Of a DNA stretch of 33,516 nucleotides, positions 1 through 6,145 are shown one piece after another. Location: IMG/VR virus record IMGVR_UViG_3300009494_000012, positions 1 through 33,516 of that record. The stretch is one strand, 5' to 3'. Source of the DNA: a virus. How positions within the stretch are numbered: the first letter of the stretch is position 1; each line of letters begins with the position of its first letter. The notes below the pieces were generated by a model. It searched no databases. It saw only the letters and a program-made list of their open reading frames with translations, and had not been told where the DNA came from. Both the position numbers and the translations under genes were made by a program.

Positions 1-46
1 AGATTCCTCTACGTCTCGTGGGCTCGGAGATGTGTATAAGAGACAG
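1..46 (+). other. Illumina Nextera adapter contamination
   Basis: This is not phage DNA. Positions 1-4 match the end of the P7 primer, 5-12 (TCCTCTAC) match the i7 index read as N712, 13-27 match the Nextera read-2 overhang, and 28-46 (AGATGTGTATAAGAGACAG) are the exact 19-base Tn5 mosaic end. Translated, it yields the artefact peptide MGSEMCIRDS. The biological sequence begins at about 47. Confidence 0.98.
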
Positions 47-371
47 CAACCCACCCTTCGAGCAGTTCCAATTGACAAACTTAGGCGCTCGGATCCGTGC
101 GACCAAGAAGCGAATTGCCCACCTGGAGGCGCATGTTGGTGACGTGACTAGCGAGAAAAGGCACGGTGAAATCACCCTTCGGGATGACGTCGAAAGCAAC
201 CGTCTCATGCTGTTTTTCCCCTGCCGACCTTTACCTATTGTGATCACTGCTCTCAAGCAACACGGCTTCAACTGGAGCCCATCGAATGAAGCCTGGCAGC
301 GACGTCGCGGTAACAGCGCCAGATATGCTGCTTCGGTTGTACTAGAAATCATTAAAAGGAGAATAACATGA
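47..371 (+). CDS. C-terminal fragment of an unknown phage protein, truncated by adapter
   Basis: The reading frame is open from the adapter to a TGA at 369-371, so only about 107 C-terminal residues are present and the true start is lost. The apparent ATG at 18 lies in the adapter and must not be used. The visible part has a basic helical stretch (RIRATKKRIAHLEAHVG) and ends with an aromatic motif (GFNWSPSNEAWQRRRGN) followed by an alanine-rich helix. This ending resembles, from memory, the tails of long phage accessory proteins, possibly of the DUF3560 type; that is a guess. The gene overlaps the next start by ATGA, so it belongs to the same rightward operon. Confidence 0.75.
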
Positions 372-556
372 AAAAAATAACCGGAAGCAAATATCTAGAA
401 ATGGTCGATTTGTGTATGGGCTTCTGCACGAAGTGTCAGGAGTTCACACGGGATAGAACCGAGCCTGATGCTGAGGAATACGACTGCCCCGTTTGTGAAG
501 AGAACACTGTGATGGGTACCGAGCAGGCATTGTTGCTTGGCAAGATCACAATATGA
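368..556 (+). CDS. Small zinc-ribbon protein
   Basis: This 62-residue protein has two CxxC knuckles (CTKC near residue 20 and CPVC near 41) separated by about 17 residues with an acidic linker, the layout of a zinc ribbon. It starts at an ATG overlapping the upstream stop (ATGA), preceded by AAAAGGAG about 7 bases away. Small CxxC proteins are common in phage early regions and may bind nucleic acid or host proteins, but nothing here shows the partner. Zinc binding is inferred from the spacing of the four cysteines. Confidence 0.8.
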   Translation: MKKITGSKYLEMVDLCMGFCTKCQEFTRDRTEPDAEEYDCPVCEENTVMGTEQALLLGKITI

Positions 557-566
557 GGAGGGTGTA

Positions 567-737
567 ATGAACAAACCAACCAAGAGATTCAACAAGTGGT
601 TCCGCACGTACAGCAAAGGCAGACATGGTGGTGGGTTTACTGCCTCCATGCTTGAGCGGATCTGCTGGCGAGCGTACCAACGCGGCCGACAAGATGGACG
701 GGAAACAGAAATGGCCCGTCGCACAGCACAGAAATGA
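567..737 (+). CDS. Small basic phage protein, unknown function
   Basis: A 56-residue basic protein. The frame is open from 537, but the ATG at 567 is chosen because it follows a strong GAGGAGGG (555-562) and starts after the upstream stop at 554-556. The C-terminal half has a helix (MLERICWRAYQRGRQDGRE) whose W-x-A-Y-x-x-G-x-x-D-G pattern recurs in many small phage proteins. I do not know its function. The arginine and lysine content would fit nucleic acid or ribosome contact, but no domain is recognisable. Confidence 0.75.
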   Translation: MNKPTKRFNKWFRTYSKGRHGGGFTASMLERICWRAYQRGRQDGRETEMARRTAQK

Positions 738-747
738 GGAGGATACT

Positions 748-931
748 GTGACCGTATCATTTCGCACAACAAAGGAAGAAATCGCTCTCATCTCGAAGAT
801 AGCTGCCCGTATTGTTCAACTTTACTGTTGGCAACTTCGGGCACGATGTCTTCGGAATTAGCCGTCACCTGGATCGGGCAACGGGGAAACTCGAACGCTT
901 CCATCCTCGGTGCGCCAAAAAGGAGAAACAA
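748..931 (+). pseudogene. Remnant of a small phage gene, frameshifted and internally deleted
   Basis: A GTG at 748 follows a strong GAGGAGG (737-743) and opens a frame starting TVSFRTTKEEIALISKIAAR, which stops at 859-861 after 37 codons; its last 15 or so residues are odd (Cys, Trp and Arg rich). From about 812 the +1 frame instead reads FNFTVGNFGHDVFGISRHLD and on to RFHPRCAKKEKQ, with no stop before the next gene. From memory, small phage proteins of about 80-90 residues begin with the first motif and end with the second, with a central section missing here. I therefore read it as one gene that lost about 30 codons and its frame. A true 37-residue peptide or an assembly error are the alternatives. 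Confidence 0.5.
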
Positions 932-1096
932 ATGAACGAAGAAGAACGAAAAGAATTCGCAAAACTCTGCGAACCGCTCATGGAGTGGATGGCCGATAAT
1001 TGTCATCCTCATTACACAGCCATCATAAACTACACGCGGGCGGATTTGGTAGAGGGTGTCGTGGGACATCGCACTGAAAAATTCATCAGGGATTAG
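932..1096 (+). CDS. Small conserved phage protein (HPHxTAI type), unknown function
   Basis: This 54-residue protein starts at the ATG at 932, chosen over the longer frame because AAAAAGGAG (917-925) sits at good spacing just before it. It contains CEPLMEWMADNCHPHYTAI near residues 14-32 and ends with a strand and a VEGVVGHRTEKFIRD tail. I recognise this layout from numerous small phage and prophage proteins with the pattern PL-x-W-x(4)-C/Y-HPH-x-x-A-I followed by LVEG. None, to my knowledge, has a proven function. It is acidic, with no membrane segment. Confidence 0.85.
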   Translation: MNEEERKEFAKLCEPLMEWMADNCHPHYTAIINYTRADLVEGVVGHRTEKFIRD

Positions 1097-1107
1097 AAAG
1101 GAACATC

Positions 1108-1749
1108 ATGAACAAGACACGAGAATTCATCGCGGCACAGAAAGAAGCCGAGCAGGAATGTCAGCAAGCCATCGCCACCGTTGCCGGGGTGGAAGAGGTG
1201 CAACTCACCTCGTATCAGGAGGTGGAAGACACCCTGCCCATCATTGCCGAGCTGTGTGAGAAGCGCGAGAAGATCGACGGTGTCCGCAAAAAGTGGACTG
1301 GCGGGTTGAAGGCGGTGATCAACGATATCAACGCCCAGTTCAAGCCGGGGATCGAGGCATACCAGGATGCCGAAAACCACCTCAAGAAAACCGTGGCCAA
1401 CTTCACTCAGAGCCAGTTGGATCGCCGGGACAACTTGTTGAACAGTGTCCAGGCAGCGGCGCCAGCCGAACGCGCAGAAATCATCGCTTCCACCGCAGAT
1501 CTGGTACCACCGAAAATGCCTGGGTTGTCCATCCGTGAAACCTGGAAAGGCAAAATTGCGGACGCCAAGATGCTGCTCCAATGGATCATGAAAAACGAAA
1601 GGTACGAGCTACTGGCCATCAATGAGCAGGCTCTCGGACAACTGACGAAATCAGGGAAGGCCGACCCGGAGATCCCCGGCTGGTTGGCGTGGAGAGAATC
1701 CTCGGCGGTAGTTACCCCCAGCAGGATAAGAAAGGTGGAAGCAAAATGA
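1108..1749 (+). CDS. Coiled-coil phage protein, possibly recombination-associated
   Basis: A 213-residue protein with an ATG at 1108 after GAAAGGA. Residues 1-110 are almost wholly helical and charged (KREKIDGVRKKWTGG, AYQDAENHLKK), suggesting a coiled coil. The C-terminal third contains the pattern GLSIRETWKGKIADAK, then a short helical section and an IPGWLAWRESSAVV strand. That C-terminal arrangement resembles proteins encoded beside phage single-strand annealing proteins and exonucleases (DUF1351 or Gp157-like groups); this link is from memory and not certain. Its stop overlaps the lipoprotein start (ATGA). No catalytic motif is visible. Confidence 0.7.
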   Translation: MNKTREFIAAQKEAEQECQQAIATVAGVEEVQLTSYQEVEDTLPIIAELCEKREKIDGVRKKWTGGLKAVINDINAQFKPGIEAYQDAENHLKKTVANFTQSQLDRRDNLLNSVQAAAPAERAEIIASTADLVPPKMPGLSIRETWKGKIADAKMLLQWIMKNERYELLAINEQALGQLTKSGKADPEIPGWLAWRESSAVVTPSRIRKVEAK

Positions 1750-2240
1750 AAAATGTATTGGTAAGTTTCTTGGTTGCTTTAGCGAGCTGTGCGCCTTTGC
1801 ATGGCATCGATGGCGAAGATGGATGGGAAGGAGGGATCGGCGAAAACGGTTCGGCAGGAGAAGACGGCGAAGACGGCCTGACAGGTGAAAACGGAGAGGA
1901 GGGAACAGCAGGCGAAGGTGGTCCTTCCGGCGAAGACGGCGAGGACGGCGAGGACGGCGAGGACGGCAAGGACGGCGAGGACGGGGAAACCGGTGTCCCG
2001 GGTCCAGGTACGCGCACGGTCATCACTGGAGTTTCCGATTCTGAAGGCCGCGCAACTTTGGTTCTCGACATCGATGTTTCTGACCTTCCAATGATCCAAG
2101 TCTGGGGATACACTCCAGGCGGATTAACAGACATGGTCTACGCTTGGTATCCCTGCCCTATAGCAGTCACTTTTGATGGAGATCTAAAAATCGATACCTT
2201 CGGCAACAACCGTAATTATCAAGTCATCATAGTCCAGTAG
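1746..2240 (+). CDS. Collagen-like lipoprotein
   Basis: A 164-residue protein. The ATG at 1746, overlapping the upstream stop, is preferred to the longer frame because it starts a clean lipoprotein signal: MKN, a hydrophobic stretch, then the lipobox LASC with Cys15 as lipidation site. Mature residue 2 is Ala, which in Gram-negatives favours outer-membrane sorting. Residues 20-88 are 23 unbroken Gly-X-Y triplets, mostly Gly-Glu-Asp, with no interruption, as in bacterial and phage collagen-like proteins. Residues 89-164 form a beta-rich C-terminal domain (YTPGGLTDMVYAWYPC) that could act as trimerisation or binding head. Expected product: a trimeric surface-anchored stalk. Surface modification during infection, blocking of superinfection and a lysis role are all possible and unproven. 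Confidence 0.85.
   Translation: MKNVLVSFLVALASCAPLHGIDGEDGWEGGIGENGSAGEDGEDGLTGENGEEGTAGEGGPSGEDGEDGEDGEDGKDGEDGETGVPGPGTRTVITGVSDSEGRATLVLDIDVSDLPMIQVWGYTPGGLTDMVYAWYPCPIAVTFDGDLKIDTFGNNRNYQVIIVQ
1929..1991 (+). repeat. 9-bp tandem repeat coding for Gly-Glu-Asp
   Basis: Seven consecutive 9-base units close to GGCGAGGAC, the central ones identical or differing by one base, encode the most regular part of the collagen-like stretch (GED GED GED GED GKD GED GET). Such near-identical units can expand or contract in frame by slippage, so repeat number may vary between relatives or be miscounted in a short-read assembly. Confidence 0.9.
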
Positions 2241-2508
2241 CTATCCTTCCGGGAGCCCTATAGGGTTTACCAGATGCCCTCCAGGACCGTCCTTACCTAG
2301 TAACCCTACTACCCCCCTCCTATGTGGCCCAGAAACGGCCTACTAGCCCTATAGAAGTCTTAGACGCATGTAGGTATAGGTAGGCCTATGTAGGTGTATC
2401 TCACGAGGCTCCAGAAGCCTCCTATCTCCATGAGGTTATCTACCCCTGGGTAGGCCTTGGGGCAAGCCAGGTCAGTCAGCAGGAGTGGCATGGTAGGAAG
2501 AGAGGAGG
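2241..2508. other. Non-coding convergent gap rich in CCTA/TAGG words and palindromes
   Basis: No convincing gene lies in these 268 bases between the convergent left-arm and late-operon ends. The words CCTA and TAGG occur together about 16 times, where about two are expected by chance. Short perfect palindromes or hairpins are CCCTATAGGG (2256-2265), TAGGCCTA (2381-2388), GAGGCT-5-AGCCTC (2405-2421), CTACCC-2-GGGTAG (2440-2453) and AGGCTAGCCT (2506-2515, spanning the stop of the late gene). No hairpin is followed by a run of T on either strand, so a classical intrinsic terminator is not shown, though a bidirectional termination role fits the position. Protein-binding sites or a structured RNA are other options. 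Confidence 0.6.
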
Positions 2509-3150
2509 CTAGCCTATGCTGTCACGGATTACAAATAGGACAGGAAATTTTCGAGGAAGAGTAAAAATCTCGGCTCCGATCGTGAATTTGAATTCTCCGG
2601 TATCGATGCCTTCGACTAAACTAGTGGCAATCCAGGTAACTTCGCCGGCCGCACTATCTCCCGTTCCGTCCACGGGAGTACCCCATGTCAGCGCAGACGT
2701 CCCGGCGCCGATCTCTACGCTACTAGACGTACCTTTTGTGTCGCTGGTAATGACCACCTGGCCACCAACCTCGGTCACTGCACACCCGGTAAGTTGGGTG
2801 TCCATGCTGGCCACAATTGCGGCAACAGAAGTATGGACTCCTATGAACGTCACCATCTGTTCGGCACCTCCATCGATAGTGACTTTGACCGTCAACCCAT
2901 CCTGGTCCGCGCATGGGTACCCCGTGGTATCAGTCACGGCGCCGTTGGTCGCGGTAGGCACTACCGGCAAAGAGAACAACGTGCCGTCCGCCCGCTCCAC
3001 GTCAAGGGCAATCGAATCATAATCGCTCAACACCAGCCCGACGAAGCGCACTTCCATTGGCTCGGTGTCGCCTTCAACCAGGTACCAGACAACACGCCGT
3101 GGTATTGTTCCTTCGGAATCGATGCTCATCTCTCGTGTCATGGCGCTCAC
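2509..3150 (-). CDS. BppU-like baseplate/fibre-associated protein with an inserted module
   Basis: A 213-residue protein at the downstream end of the late operon. Residues 20-75 (EGDTEPMEVRFVGLVLSDYD then LDVERADGTLFSLPVV) and 168-213 (GEVTWIATSLVEGIDTGEFK) together resemble the BppU N-terminal beta-sandwich fold of phage baseplate upper proteins. Between them, residues 79-165 are a separate module (CADQDGLTVKVTIDGGAEQ) closely related to one in the decoration protein at 21050-22045. The start is unsure: GTG at 3150 overlaps the upstream stop (GTGA) but lies very near GGAGG, while ATG at 3141 lies 11 bases from it. Position after the fibre suggests a fibre adaptor or accessory. Confidence 0.75.
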   Translation of the reverse strand: MSAMTREMSIDSEGTIPRRVVWYLVEGDTEPMEVRFVGLVLSDYDSIALDVERADGTLFSLPVVPTATNGAVTDTTGYPCADQDGLTVKVTIDGGAEQMVTFIGVHTSVAAIVASMDTQLTGCAVTEVGGQVVITSDTKGTSSSVEIGAGTSALTWGTPVDGTGDSAAGEVTWIATSLVEGIDTGEFKFTIGAEIFTLPRKFPVLFVIRDSIG

Positions 3151-3452
3151 CGCCTCCGTTTTTTGGTTTGTGTCTGAAGTACTTCTGCGAGGGCCGTCTT
3201 TATATTTTTGATTTGTGCTTTGTCTTTTGCCTCTGCGTGTTTCTTATCTTCTTTGACAATCCGCTTTACATCTCGAATATCGATTTTCACCGCGTTCATA
3301 TCTTCCTTGATAGTGGAGATGTTGCCTTTGTATTCGATCACGGCTTTCTTGTTGTTCTCGACCATGTTCTTCGTGTCGTAAAATACAGCGATAGCGCCGG
3401 ACAAAATCACTACCAACCCAACAACCGCGCAGAACAGCTTCATGTTTTTCAT
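3147..3452 (-). CDS. Membrane-anchored coiled-coil protein, spanin/XhlA-like
   Basis: This 101-residue protein has one hydrophobic segment at residues 5-24 (LFCAVVGLVVILSGAIAVFY) and then about 65 highly charged residues predicted as a coiled coil, ending in a basic KKRRR tail. One N-terminal anchor with a long periplasmic helix is the layout of an inner-membrane spanin; XhlA-type proteins have a similar coiled coil but usually a C-terminal anchor. The ATG at 3452 follows GAGGA. It lies between the fibre and BppU-like genes, where lysis genes are often found. No outer-membrane spanin partner overlaps it, so the lysis role is inferred only from topology. Confidence 0.6.
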   Translation of the reverse strand: MKNMKLFCAVVGLVVILSGAIAVFYDTKNMVENNKKAVIEYKGNISTIKEDMNAVKIDIRDVKRIVKEDKKHAEAKDKAQIKNIKTALAEVLQTQTKKRRR

Positions 3453-3468
3453 GTGGTCCTCATCTTCT

Positions 3469-5535
3469 CTATTTGATCGAGAGGCTGTGAAGGTTCACGC
3501 CGCTGTCTCCGCAACAAATCAGCTTCCTGCCGTCGCAGGCAATAGCCTGTAGGTCACTCGTGAAAGAACCCAGACCGATGCTGTCCACCAGCGCCCAAGT
3601 GACCCCGTCGTCATTCGAGACCAAAAGACAAGCCCGCTCTTCAAGACTCGAATCGTACTCCCCGCACACTACCCAGACATCGCCGCCGCAGTAGTACACC
3701 GATGTCAGAAGCGCCTCCAGGCCGAACCCCGCTTCGATGGTCGCGGCAGTCCATGTGCTGCCGAGATCGTTGCTGTACTCGATTACGGCTGCTCCGGCAC
3801 TTGTTTCCCCCACTACGGCAATCATCCCTGTTTCGGGGTTGTATCCGGCGTCCATGAACTTGGATGCGGAAGTCGGCCTACTAATCGCCTCGCCCCACGT
3901 ATCACCATCATCATTGCTCAAGTAGAGCTTACAGTCAGTATTTCCGACTTCTGCAACTACAGCTATCCAGTGTGCACCTTCTCGATGCAGCACACGAAGA
4001 GGCCGGGCATTTACACCCGGTGGGGTGGAGGCAGCGGACCAAGCGGTTCCGATTCCGCCCATGGCCCGGTAGACCGTGCTGTTGGCCCGCAGAACCATGA
4101 TCGCGTTGTCGGTAGGATACCGAGTAGCGACGGAATAGATATATCCTGCTCCGCCGATTGTCGCACTAAGCTCTTGAGACCACGTTGCTCCGTCTGTGCT
4201 GTGCTGGATATTGCCATTGGAATCACCCACGAGAAAACGAGTGGAATCGATGCCGATGGACCTTACTTGGGGAACGGCACTGAACAGACCGCCGGACTCC
4301 CATTCATGTCCCCCCGTACCTATGTATGACCGTAAAATATTTTCACCCGCAACCAACCATTTCTCGATGTCGGGGTGGTAGATGATTGCGGCTAAATTGT
4401 CTGTGGCTTCTCCGCCTGTTACAGCGTGCCATTGATTTGCTTCGCTTTCGACACGTGAAGTCCAGGTAATTCCATCCGGACTCGTCATTACCTGGTTAAT
4501 TCCAGCAGACGCAACCGCAACGAACAGACCATTATAATATGTGACTGATTCCCATGTAGTTGCTTCGGCCTCTACGCGGATAGTCCAGGTGATCCCATCG
4601 GGACTTGTCATCACATATTGGGTTCCTCCTCCACCAAGAGACGAAGCAACAGCAACAAAAATCCCGTTACCAAATGTCACCGACTCCCATGTATTTGTTT
4701 CCGCCTCTACTCGTCCCATCCAAGTAAAACCATTATTACTTGTCATCACATATTGACCAGCAGCAATACCCGACGCAACAGCAACAAAAATACCGTTGCC
4801 GAATGCTACTGACATCCATGTGTTTAAATCGCTTGCGGTCTGCGCCGTCCAAGTAATTCCTTTATCTGTACTAGTCATTACTCTATTTGTGCCATTTTGT
4901 GAAACAGCAACAAACATACCGTTCCCGTACGTCACAGAATTCCATTGGTTCGCTATATTTGCTTTTCTTGATACCCAAGTAATCCCCCCGTCCGTGCTGG
5001 TCATTACTCTGCTCTGACCACTTCCACCAAGAGCAAGCGACACCACGACAAAAACACCATCGCCATAAGCTACGCCATACCATTGATTTGCTTCGGCTTC
5101 AATGCGTGGGGTCCAGGTAATTCCATCCGGACTCGTAACCACATATTGGGTGCCGGTAATAGCATGAGCAACCGCAACGAAAACACCGCCGCCATAAGCT
5201 ACTGCTTCCCATGTGTTTGCCTCAAGGGCCTTTGCTTCCCAAGTGAATCCATCCTCGCTGGTCATTGCCCGATTAGTACCATTGCGAGAAACCGCCACAA
5301 ACAGCGGTGTTCGGATATCCGGATCTTGGAACCAGTTCGCTACGGCCGTCATGCCGATATGAGCCGACCAGCGCGAGAACATGTTCTGTAGCCAGTTCAT
5401 CCACCGCGCCGGAGCTTTGGAATCCACCGGCCAGCCCGTGTCTTTCTGTCCTTCGCCGGGCTCTAGAGTGGTCAGCGCATCAGTCGCCCAACGCGGGTGT
5501 TTCTCCGGAAAATCAAAAGTCTTGTGCATTGACAT
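3469..5535 (-). CDS. Tail fibre/receptor-binding protein with beta-propeller repeats
   Basis: A 688-residue protein directly after the last baseplate gene. Residues 1-65 (HPRWATDALTTLEPGEGQKD, PARWMNWLQNMFSRW) look like a virion-attachment head of phage fibres. Residues 71-370 hold seven regular repeats of about 42 residues, each with W-x-S/A-V-x-Y/F-G-N-G-x-F-V-A-V and an Asp-box-like TSPDGITWT. Residues 375-688 hold about seven diverged versions (for example STDGATWSQ, SNDDGDTWGEA, SNDDGVTWALV). This fits two seven-bladed propellers or one long repeat array. No sialidase catalytic residues are identifiable, so binding rather than cleavage is likelier. Start ATG 5535 follows GAGGT; a second ATG two codons later is possible. 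Confidence 0.85.
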   Translation of the reverse strand: MSMHKTFDFPEKHPRWATDALTTLEPGEGQKDTGWPVDSKAPARWMNWLQNMFSRWSAHIGMTAVANWFQDPDIRTPLFVAVSRNGTNRAMTSEDGFTWEAKALEANTWEAVAYGGGVFVAVAHAITGTQYVVTSPDGITWTPRIEAEANQWYGVAYGDGVFVVVSLALGGSGQSRVMTSTDGGITWVSRKANIANQWNSVTYGNGMFVAVSQNGTNRVMTSTDKGITWTAQTASDLNTWMSVAFGNGIFVAVASGIAAGQYVMTSNNGFTWMGRVEAETNTWESVTFGNGIFVAVASSLGGGGTQYVMTSPDGITWTIRVEAEATTWESVTYYNGLFVAVASAGINQVMTSPDGITWTSRVESEANQWHAVTGGEATDNLAAIIYHPDIEKWLVAGENILRSYIGTGGHEWESGGLFSAVPQVRSIGIDSTRFLVGDSNGNIQHSTDGATWSQELSATIGGAGYIYSVATRYPTDNAIMVLRANSTVYRAMGGIGTAWSAASTPPGVNARPLRVLHREGAHWIAVVAEVGNTDCKLYLSNDDGDTWGEAISRPTSASKFMDAGYNPETGMIAVVGETSAGAAVIEYSNDLGSTWTAATIEAGFGLEALLTSVYYCGGDVWVVCGEYDSSLEERACLLVSNDDGVTWALVDSIGLGSFTSDLQAIACDGRKLICCGDSGVNLHSLSIK
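4426..5325 (-). repeat. About 126-bp coding repeats of the fibre propeller
   Basis: Seven tandem units of roughly 115-135 bases encode the regular propeller blades. Similar DNA blocks recur in each, for example the codons for MTSPDGITWT and GNGIFVAVA. The similarity makes the segment prone to recombination between blades and to collapse in assembly. Confidence 0.8.
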
Positions 5536-5536
5536 T

Positions 5537-6145
5537 TTATACCTCTACTATTTCGGACATGATTCCGCCTGTGATCTGAGCATCGTCCCCGAACCCCTGC
5601 ATTGTGCTCGCTTCCAGGGCGTCCCCGGAGGCGAATGTGAACGTGGCATCATCATCGACGATGGAATATTGAAACCATGCCTTGATACCGGCGCCGTTAA
5701 CATTGTTCAACAACGACACAAAATCCTCAGGGTCGGAGTCTACCCCTGTCACCCAGGCATCCACCAATCGGATGATGAATGCCGCGGGCGGGATCTCGAT
5801 CATTTCGTAGGTCCGGTTGTAGAAATTCACCAGCGCCCGTAGAATATCTTCCGGGGTGGCATCAGAGAAATTGATCTGGATCTGTGCTTTGATGGCCAGC
5901 CGATACGCATCATCGCCGCGACCTTCCCTATCTTCACCAACAATGGATCCCATGCCGTCCAGTTGCACACCGACTGCTGTGTCTATCCACCGATCCAGAT
6001 ACAACTCGAACGACGCTTCTTCTAGATCTTGTATCTGATTGACAAACGCCGTAATGAACGCCGCCATCTTGGGCGAGTTCTTGAATTGCTCTAGCCGGTT
6101 GCCCAGAGCTTCGGTCACATGGTCCGTGGTTTTTGTCAGTGTCAT
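5537..6145 (-). CDS. Baseplate wedge protein, DUF2612/gpI-like
   Basis: A 202-residue protein whose ATG overlaps the stop of the J-like gene (TAATG). The N-terminal helix (NRLEQFKNSPKMAAFITAFV) and the section LYLDRWIDTAVGVQLDGMGS-IVGEDREGR-DDAYRLAIKAQI match what I know of DUF2612 phage proteins, which occupy the gpI place of P2-type baseplates next to gpJ. Its job is to link the wedge ring with the tail fibre, whose gene follows with one base between. The C-terminal part (residues 120-202) is beta-rich and probably the fibre-contact domain. Gene order W-J-I-fibre supports the call. Confidence 0.85.
   Translation of the reverse strand: MTLTKTTDHVTEALGNRLEQFKNSPKMAAFITAFVNQIQDLEEASFELYLDRWIDTAVGVQLDGMGSIVGEDREGRGDDAYRLAIKAQIQINFSDATPEDILRALVNFYNRTYEMIEIPPAAFIIRLVDAWVTGVDSDPEDFVSLLNNVNGAGIKAWFQYSIVDDDATFTFASGDALEASTMQGFGDDAQITGGIMSEIVEV

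Noticed and set aside
18-46. ATG at 18 as the start of the first gene
   Set aside because: It lies wholly inside the Nextera adapter; the resulting MCIRDS peptide is a known contamination artefact.
1056-1259. 67-residue + strand frame across the 932-1096 and 1108-1749 genes
   Set aside because: No ribosome site and an Arg/His-rich low-quality product; overlaps two better supported genes.
2256-2265. T7-like promoter at CCCTATAGGG
   Set aside because: Only the initiation core is similar; the upstream recognition part (TAATACGACTCA type) is missing and no phage RNA polymerase gene is seen.
2381-2388. Phage attachment site in the palindrome-rich gap
   Set aside because: No integrase is present and no core duplicated elsewhere in the window was found.
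2405-2421. Rho-independent terminator at GAGGCT-5-AGCCTC
   Set aside because: The stem is only 6 bp and no T run follows on either strand; it is kept only as part of the palindrome-rich gap.
3469-5535. Sialidase activity for the Asp-box fibre
   Set aside because: Asp boxes are structural; no arginine triad or other catalytic set could be assigned, so only binding is proposed.
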